Positions 58,189-64,000 of a DNA stretch of 64,000 bases are shown piece by piece; within the stretch, counting starts at the first letter, position 1; the number at the start of each line of letters is the position of its first letter. The DNA comes from Aristophania vespae (GTDB taxonomy: Bacteria > Pseudomonadota > Alphaproteobacteria > Acetobacterales > Acetobacteraceae). A model generated the notes under the pieces. That model searched no databases. It saw nothing but the letters and a program-made list of their open reading frames with translations, and was not told the origin of the DNA. The DNA is taken from assembly GCF_009906835.1 (NCBI RefSeq), contig NZ_CP047652.1, positions 1,860,001 to 1,924,000 on the forward strand, written 5' to 3'. The translations under genes and the position numbers were made by a program.

Positions 58189-61050
58189 ATGACCATAAGC
58201 TGGCCCGAGCAAAACGCATCTTTTAGCCAACGACACATTGGCCCCCGTCATCAAGATCAAGTCGCGATGCTTCAGAGTTTAGGCGTAAACTCTATGGCGG
58301 CGCTGATGGAGAAGGTTGTACCAGCTTCTATTCGTCCCTCTGCTTTAACGGATGAAGGGGCGGCGTCTATTGGGGCTTCCTTAAGTGAAATAGAGGCTTT
58401 GCAGCGCCTCAAATCAATGGCTTGCCAAAATAAAGTCATGGTTTCCATGATCGGGCAAGGATATTATGACACATTCTTACCCCCCGTCATTTTGCGCAGC
58501 GTCCTTGAAAATCCTGCATGGTACACAGCTTATACCCCTTATCAGCCTGAAATTAGTCAGGGGCGTCTTGAGGCGCTGTTAAACTTTCAGACCCTTGTTA
58601 CAGAATTAACGGGTTTAGATATCGCTAATGCGTCATTGCTGGATGAAGCAACAGCTTGTGCAGAAGCCATGGCCATGGCGCGCCGTGTCAGCCGGGTAAA
58701 GACACAGCGTTTCTTTATTGATCAGGATACGCACCCACAAATTCTGGCCGTCATGCAGATGAGGGCAGAACCTCAGGGCTGGGAACTCGTTATTGGCAAC
58801 CCAGAAACAGATCTCGATCCACAAAATATTTTTGGGGCTTTGTTTTCTTATCCTGGTTCATCAGGTGCTGCTCGTAATCCTCAGCCTTATATTGAAGCCA
58901 TTCATCAGGCGGGGGGCATTGTCAGTCTGACATGTGATCCATTGGCCCTTATGATTTTAAAATCACCAGGGTCTTTGGGGGCTGACATAGCCATAGGCTC
59001 CATGCAGCGTTTTGGAACGCCAATGGGTAATGGTGGCCCTCATGCGGCTTTTATGGCAACGAAAGAAGCCTATAAGCGCCATATGCCAGGTCGGATTGTC
59101 GGTATTTCTCGTGATAGTCATGGAAAACCCGCTTTACGTTTGGCATTGCAAACACGTGAACAGCATATTCGTCGTGAGAAAGCGACGTCGAATATTTGTA
59201 CAGCACAGGCTCTGCCTGCTATGATTTCTGCTTTTTACGCGCTTTATCATGGGCCTCAGAACCTCACGGCTATTGCCAAACGTGTTCATCTTTTTGCGTT
59301 GATCTTAGCAGCTGGCCTCAAAGAGCTTGGTTTCTCCATTGAAACAACATCTTATTTCGATACAGTTACAGTTAAGGCTGGGGAGAAAGCTGCACAAATT
59401 TTAGACATTGCGCGCAAGGCTGGAATTAATCTTCGTGACAGCGGAAATGGTAAAATTGGCCTTTCCTGCGATGAGCTGACAACAGCGGAGATCATAAAAA
59501 AATTATGGCGCTCTTTTGGTGCTAGCGAGACGGAAATTCAGTCTTTAGAGCAGAAACTTTCTGTATCAGAAAACTTACCTCATGACCTTCAGCGTGAAGG
59601 GGTGGCTTTAACGCATCCTATTTTTGAGACTTATCACTCAGAAACAGAGATGATGCGTTATCTTCGTTGTCTGGCTGATAAAGATTTAGCATTGGACCGT
59701 AGCATGATTCCGCTGGGTTCATGCACCATGAAGCTTAATCCTGCTGCTGCAATGGCTCCTATTACATGGCCAGAATTTTCTCAGATTCATCCTTTTGCTC
59801 CTGCCGGGCAGAAAAAAGGATATGCTGAACTGTTTAAGTATCTTGAAAATGCTCTATGCCATATTTCAGGCTATGACGCTGTCTCTCTACAGCCTAACTC
59901 CGGTGCTCAGGGTGAGTTTGCTGGTTTGATGGCCATTCGTGCCTATCATGAAGCACGAGGCGAGAAAGATCGTTCTATATGCCTTATTCCAGCCTCTGCT
60001 CACGGCACTAATCCAGCCTCTGCCCAAATGGCAAGTATGGATGTCGTGGTAGTGGCTTGTGATGAAGCTGGTAATGTTGATGTTGAAGATCTCAAAGTTA
60101 AGCTCAAGCGTTATGAAGGGCGCGTCGCAGCCATCATGATCACCTATCCCTCAACACATGGTGTGTTTGAGGAACGGGTTACCGAGATATGTGATCTTGT
60201 GCATCAGGCTGGCGGACAGGTTTATCTCGATGGTGCCAATATGAACGCACAAGTAGGACTAGCGCGCCCTGGTCGCTACGGTGCTGATGTCTCACATTTT
60301 AATTTGCACAAAACCTTTTGTATTCCTCATGGCGGCGGTGGGCCAGGTATGGGACCAATTGGTGTAAGATCTCATCTTGCACCGTACCTTCCAGAGACGG
60401 AGCTTGCTGATAAGGCGCGTCTCGTTTCTGCTGCACCTTATGGATCGGCATCTGTATTACCAATATCGGCTGCTTATATCATGATGATGGGCGATGATGG
60501 GCTTCGCCAGGCTTCAGAAGTAGCGATATTAAATGCCAATTACATTGCCCACCGTCTAAGTGGTGCCTATAAAATCCTGTTCCGTGGCAATAATGGCTTT
60601 ACGGCGCATGAATGTATTCTTGATATGCGTCCATTTAAAGATGAGCTTGGCATTACTATTGATGATATTGCCAAGCGTCTCATTGATTATGGCTTTCATG
60701 CACCAACAGTCAGCTTTCCAGTTCCTGGGACATTAATGATTGAGCCAACCGAATCAGAGAGTCTTGTAGAATTGGATCGATTCTGTGGTGCCATGTTGGC
60801 TATTCGTGAAGAAATATCTGCAATAGAGGCCAAACAGATTTCTCTGGAAGATAGCCCTTTGCGTCATGCTCCTCATACAGCCCGTGATCTTATTTCTGAG
60901 TGGCAGCGGCCTTATAGTCGGGAAGAAGGCGCTTATCCAAAAGCTTTGGAAGGCGAAAAATATTGGGCTCCGGTTGGACGCATAGATAATGCCTGGGGTG
61001 ACAGAAATTTAATATGCACATGCCCAGATATCCAAAGTTACGCAGAATAA
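58189..61050 (+). CDS. gcvP: Glycine dehydrogenase (decarboxylating), P protein
   Basis: A 953-residue PLP enzyme that decarboxylates glycine and passes the aminomethyl group to GcvH. This is the fused form with both halves in one chain: an N-terminal half with [13 protein letters not shown] and [20 protein letters not shown], and a C-terminal half with the PLP-Lys motif [20 protein letters not shown]. No lpd gene for the L protein is present. The operon ends here. Confidence 0.97.
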   Translation: MTISWPEQNASFSQRHIGPRHQDQVAMLQSLGVNSMAALMEKVVPASIRPSALTDEGAASIGASLSEIEALQRLKSMACQNKVMVSMIGQGYYDTFLPPVILRSVLENPAWYTAYTPYQPEISQGRLEALLNFQTLVTELTGLDIANASLLDEATACAEAMAMARRVSRVKTQRFFIDQDTHPQILAVMQMRAEPQGWELVIGNPETDLDPQNIFGALFSYPGSSGAARNPQPYIEAIHQAGGIVSLTCDPLALMILKSPGSLGADIAIGSMQRFGTPMGNGGPHAAFMATKEAYKRHMPGRIVGISRDSHGKPALRLALQTREQHIRREKATSNICTAQALPAMISAFYALYHGPQNLTAIAKRVHLFALILAAGLKELGFSIETTSYFDTVTVKAGEKAAQILDIARKAGINLRDSGNGKIGLSCDELTTAEIIKKLWRSFGASETEIQSLEQKLSVSENLPHDLQREGVALTHPIFETYHSETEMMRYLRCLADKDLALDRSMIPLGSCTMKLNPAAAMAPITWPEFSQIHPFAPAGQKKGYAELFKYLENALCHISGYDAVSLQPNSGAQGEFAGLMAIRAYHEARGEKDRSICLIPASAHGTNPASAQMASMDVVVVACDEAGNVDVEDLKVKLKRYEGRVAAIMITYPSTHGVFEERVTEICDLVHQAGGQVYLDGANMNAQVGLARPGRYGADVSHFNLHKTFCIPHGGGGPGMGPIGVRSHLAPYLPETELADKARLVSAAPYGSASVLPISAAYIMMMGDDGLRQASEVAILNANYIAHRLSGAYKILFRGNNGFTAHECILDMRPFKDELGITIDDIAKRLIDYGFHAPTVSFPVPGTLMIEPTESESLVELDRFCGAMLAIREEISAIEAKQISLEDSPLRHAPHTARDLISEWQRPYSREEGAYPKALEGEKYWAPVGRIDNAWGDRNLICTCPDIQSYAE

Positions 61051-61179
61051 AGCGGGGAACGGGGAATAATTTTACGCTGGTAATGTTTTTTTCACGAGAA
61101 TGTTACTACCCTGTGAGCTTGCTTAGAAACTCTAAGCAGCTCATGCAGGATAAGTGGTTAATTTAATAAAAAGGCCTTA

Positions 61180-61485
61180 ATGATGAGTGAGCCCGTTTAT
61201 CTCACGGCTATTATAGAAGTAGCACCACAACATGCTGACCAGGCAGATCGCGCAATGCAAGATTGCATTGCGCACTCGCGTAAGGAAAAAGCATGCCAGC
61301 GTTATTTTATCTACCGTGATCTTGAAAAGCCTGGGCGTTTCGTCGCAAATGAGATTTGGGCCTCTAGTGAAGGGTTAGATGCTCATAGCGCATCGCCTCA
61401 TTTTCAAGCTCTTATAGCAACTTTAAAGACATTAAGTGCTAAAATAGAGATTATGAAAGTTTCTCCCATCGAGCCACAGGCCTAA
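61180..61485 (+). CDS. Antibiotic biosynthesis monooxygenase (ABM) domain protein
   Basis: A 101-residue small dimeric alpha/beta-barrel protein. The pattern VYLTAIIEVAPQHADQADRA, then SRKEKACQRYFIYRDLEKPG and NEIWASSEGLDAHSASPHFQAL, with the HxxxxHF-type end, is that of YgiN/ABM enzymes. These act as quinone or small-aromatic oxygenases, or remain unassigned. AAAAAGG precedes ATG-ATG at 61180/61183. The ROK kinase gene follows 17 bp later, so the two may be cotranscribed. Confidence 0.85.
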   Translation: MMSEPVYLTAIIEVAPQHADQADRAMQDCIAHSRKEKACQRYFIYRDLEKPGRFVANEIWASSEGLDAHSASPHFQALIATLKTLSAKIEIMKVSPIEPQA

Positions 61486-61502
61486 TACGGAGCTATAAAT
61501 AG

Positions 61503-62462
61503 ATGGCAGATTATCGCTTAGGTGTTGATTTTGGTGGAACCAAAATTGAAATTCTCGCCTTGGATCGATCAGGGAAAGAAATCTTAAGAGAGCGCGTTCC
61601 TGATCCGAATATTTATGAAGATGCAGTTCTTGCTGTCAGAGATCTTGTCCTAGCGACAGAGCAGAAAATTGGTGCCGTACCAGGTCATCGCGTTTCTGGC
61701 ACACAGCCTACGTCTACTCTAGGGATAGGCATTCCAGGTTCACTATCACCAGAAGCCGGTTTGGTTCGGAATTCAAATTCCGTATGGCTAAATAACAAGC
61801 CTTTTGGTCGTGACCTGGAAGAAGCTCTTGATCGCCCCATAAGGGTAGAGAATGATGCTAACTGTTTTGCTTTATCTGAAGCTGTAGATGGAGCAGGCAA
61901 GGGCTATAATACGGTTTTAGGTGTAATTATTGGTACGGGTATGGGGGGCGGTATTGTCTCAAATGCTCGTATTCTTCAGGGACGCCATCATATTGCTGGT
62001 GAGTGGGGCCATATTCCTCTTCCCTGGATGACAGATGAAGACCGTCCTGCCAGAAAATGCTTTTGTGGTAATGAAGGTTGTCAAGAACGCTATCTTTGTG
62101 GGCCTGCCTTAGCACAAGAATGGAAAGGCCCTGGTGCTGATCGCTCTACACATGGAATTGAAGAAGCCGCCCGTGATGGTGACCCTAAAGCTATCCGTGC
62201 TTTAGATCTTTACATGGAACGCTTTGCCCGTGCTTGCGGCCAGATTGTTAACTTCCTGGATCCTGACGTCATTGTACTTGGGGGTGGGGTTTCTAATCTA
62301 AAGAGCATTTATGAGCGCGTGCCCAAATTGCTTCCCCAGCATGTTATTACCTCTCCTTGCGTAACACCTATTGTGCAAAATCGCCATGGTGATAGCTCAG
62401 GTGTGCGTGGTGCTGCATGGCTTTGGGATATTGATGAAACTGGGGCTCCACCCAGTGTCTAA
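61503..62462 (+). CDS. ROK-family sugar kinase
   Basis: A 319-residue sugar kinase. ATP-binding LGVDFGGTKIEILALD is at the N-terminus, VENDANCFALSEA holds the catalytic Asp, IIGTGMGGGIV the phosphate loop, and the zinc motif is in CFCGNEGCQERYLCGPA, with His in GEWGHIPLP. Fructokinase, glucokinase and N-acetylglucosamine kinase are all possible. A terminator follows. Confidence 0.92.
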   Translation: MADYRLGVDFGGTKIEILALDRSGKEILRERVPDPNIYEDAVLAVRDLVLATEQKIGAVPGHRVSGTQPTSTLGIGIPGSLSPEAGLVRNSNSVWLNNKPFGRDLEEALDRPIRVENDANCFALSEAVDGAGKGYNTVLGVIIGTGMGGGIVSNARILQGRHHIAGEWGHIPLPWMTDEDRPARKCFCGNEGCQERYLCGPALAQEWKGPGADRSTHGIEEAARDGDPKAIRALDLYMERFARACGQIVNFLDPDVIVLGGGVSNLKSIYERVPKLLPQHVITSPCVTPIVQNRHGDSSGVRGAAWLWDIDETGAPPSV

Positions 62463-62481
62463 TCTCTAAAGATTATTCCAT

Positions 62482-62523
62482 AAAAAAGGAGCTTAGCTGG
62501 TTATCAGGTAAGCTCCTTTTTTT
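62482..62523 (+). terminator. Terminator after the ROK kinase gene
   Basis: AAAAAAGGAGCTTA and TAAGCTCCTTTTTTT form a long stem 20 bp after the stop. Confidence 0.93.
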
Positions 62524-62539
62524 GTGTCGTCTTTTCTCA

Positions 62540-62570
62540 AAAAGCCGGTCTCTACGAAACCGGCTTTCTT
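62540..62570 (-). terminator. Terminator after glnA
   Basis: AAAGCCGGT and ACCGGCTTT face each other across an 8-nt loop, 6 bp past the glnA stop. On the minus strand it ends in a short T-rich run. Back to back with the previous terminator. Confidence 0.85.
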
Positions 62571-62575
62571 TGTGA

Positions 62576-64000
62576 TTAGACAGAGTAATACATTTCGAAC
62601 TCAACAGGGTGAGGGGTGTGCTCAAAGCGGTGAACATCGTGCCACTTAAGAGCAATATAACTTTCGATTTGGTCTTTAGTGAAAACGTTTCCTTCTAAAA
62701 GGAAGTCGTGATCAGCTTCAAGAGACTCCAGTGCTTCACGAAGGGAGCCACAAACCGTTGGGATTTGTTTGAGTTCTTCTGGTGGAAGTTCGTAAAGATC
62801 CTTATCCATAGCATCACCAGGGTGAATCTTGTTACGAATACCATCAAGCCCAGCCATCAACATTGCGCTAAAAGCAAGATATGGATTGGCTGTTGGATCA
62901 GGGAAACGAACTTCAACGCGTTTTGCCTTGGGGCCTGTGGCGTATGGAATACGGCAGGAGGCAGAACGATTAGCCGAAGAATATGCTAAAAGAACAGGTG
63001 CCTCAAACCCGGGGATAAGGCGCTTGTAAGAATTGGTTGAAGGATTTGTAAACGCATTAAGCGCTTTTGCATGCTTAATGATGCCGCCAATATAATATAA
63101 GGCTGTTTCAGAAAGCTCAGCATAACCGTCACCAGCAAAGCATGGTTTGCCATCTTTCCAGATCGATTGGTGAACATGCATACCTGAGCCATTATCTCCC
63201 ATAATGGGTTTTGGCATGAAGGTTGCTGTTTTGCCGTAGGAATGGGCTACGTTATGGACGCAATATTTGAAGATCTGCATATAGTCAGCAGATTGCACAA
63301 GGGTTGCAAATTTTGTGCCAAGTTCATGCTGGCTGCGTGCAACCTCGTGATGGTGTTTTTCAATGGGTAGTCCCATTTCACCCATTGTTGTAAGCATTTC
63401 AGCACGAAGGTCATTTTCGCTATCAACGGGAGGAACAGGGAAATAACCTCCTTTTAGCCCAGGGCGGTGCCCCATATTTCCTTCTGGATAGTCTTTCATA
63501 GAGGCGCCGGGGCCTTCGATGCTATCAAGTTGATAGGTGCCGAAATTCTCGCCAGTACCAAAGCGTACGTTATCAAAAATGAAAAACTCTGCTTCAGGGC
63601 CAAAAAAAGCAGTATCGCCCAAACCACTTTCTACAAGATATTTTTCTGCTAACCGTGCTGTTGAACGTGGGTCGCGATTATAGAAGTTCATCGTTTTCGG
63701 ATCGACGACATCGCAAATAAGAATTAGTTGTGGACGGGCTGAAAAAGGATCCATAACAGCAGTTGATGGATCAGGTAAAAGCATCATGTCTGATTCGTTA
63801 ATAGCTTTCCATCCTTGAATGGAAGAGCCATCGAACATGAAACCATTTACAAAGCTATCTTCATCAATGGTGACAACGGCTTGAGTTGTGTGGTGCCATT
63901 TTCCTTTAGGATCAGTAAAGCGCAGATCAACAAATTCTACGCCATTTTCCTGAATAAGATCAAAAACATGCTGTACGGCTGCTTTATCAGGAGTAATTTT
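62576..64000 (-). CDS. glnA: Type I glutamine synthetase, 5'-truncated by the window edge
   Basis: The last 474 residues are present. The frame is open to base 64000, where it reads [16 protein letters not shown]; an internal Met at 63838 ([17 protein letters not shown]) is not the start. [12 protein letters not shown], the ammonia-binding [18 protein letters not shown] and the ATP loop region [18 protein letters not shown] are typical. [11 protein letters not shown] carries the Tyr that GlnE adenylylates, so nitrogen control by GlnE and PII is expected. It condenses glutamate and ammonia. Confidence 0.97.
   Translation of the reverse strand, partial: KITPDKAAVQHVFDLIQENGVEFVDLRFTDPKGKWHHTTQAVVTIDEDSFVNGFMFDGSSIQGWKAINESDMMLLPDPSTAVMDPFSARPQLILICDVVDPKTMNFYNRDPRSTARLAEKYLVESGLGDTAFFGPEAEFFIFDNVRFGTGENFGTYQLDSIEGPGASMKDYPEGNMGHRPGLKGGYFPVPPVDSENDLRAEMLTTMGEMGLPIEKHHHEVARSQHELGTKFATLVQSADYMQIFKYCVHNVAHSYGKTATFMPKPIMGDNGSGMHVHQSIWKDGKPCFAGDGYAELSETALYYIGGIIKHAKALNAFTNPSTNSYKRLIPGFEAPVLLAYSSANRSASCRIPYATGPKAKRVEVRFPDPTANPYLAFSAMLMAGLDGIRNKIHPGDAMDKDLYELPPEELKQIPTVCGSLREALESLEADHDFLLEGNVFTKDQIESYIALKWHDVHRFEHTPHPVEFEMYYSV

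Overview
The window looks like a chromosomal segment of a fairly low-GC alphaproteobacterium, most likely an acetic acid bacterium (Acetobacteraceae). This is inferred from the gene set and order: rho, ogt, mnmE, mnmG, rsmG, parA and parB clustered near hemE and maf, a single-chain gcvP behind a tandem glycine riboswitch, ilvB-ilvC, and speD-speE-panB. The genus cannot be fixed from sequence alone.

Region 1 (1-18.4 kb) is accessory DNA. It holds the 3' part of a giant filamentous-haemagglutinin/CdiA-type exoprotein gene with its toxic C-terminus and immunity gene. Behind it lies a tandem array of displaced 'orphan' cdiA-CT/immunity modules: three full modules, one module that has lost its toxin but kept its immunity gene, and at least one decayed remnant. 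An imperfect repeat of about 110 bp follows each immunity gene. Two pre-toxin types and two toxin subtypes occur in all four combinations, and the immunity proteins fall into the same two groups as the toxins. The array decays into two microsatellites (7 bp x about 13; 8 bp x about 24) and AT-rich DNA with one membrane-protein ORF.

Region 2 (18.4-24 kb) holds HAD phosphatase-hemE (leftward) and maf, tRNA-Ala and a znuACB-like metal importer (rightward). The hemE/maf gap has DnaA-box-like 9-mers and a TGTGTACAA motif repeated three times at exactly 70-bp spacing. It is a good oriC candidate because alphaproteobacterial origins often lie beside hemE.

Region 3 (24-32.2 kb) is surface polysaccharide: rfbDCAB for dTDP-L-rhamnose, a histidine phosphatase, a Wzx-like flippase, an unknown protein and two tandem P-loop kinase paralogues. 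A previously unlisted 48-residue membrane peptide follows rfbD. Region 4 (32.4-41.5 kb) is the parB-parA-rsmG-mnmG-mnmE cluster with a parS site inside rsmG, then ogt, rho and a lone 2-oxoacid dehydrogenase E2 gene that seems to lack the peripheral subunit-binding domain.

Region 5 (41.5-64 kb) is housekeeping: DUF3597, ahcY, ZntB-like transporter, catalase, mutY, DUF721/DciA, second parS, serB, miaA, ilvB, ilvC, speD, speE, panB, gcvT-gcvH-gcvP, ABM monooxygenase, ROK kinase and the 3' part of glnA. Four genes (cdiA, zntB-like, catalase, ilvB) are each broken by what looks like one missing base at a homopolymer. This pattern suggests base-calling errors rather than four pseudogenes.
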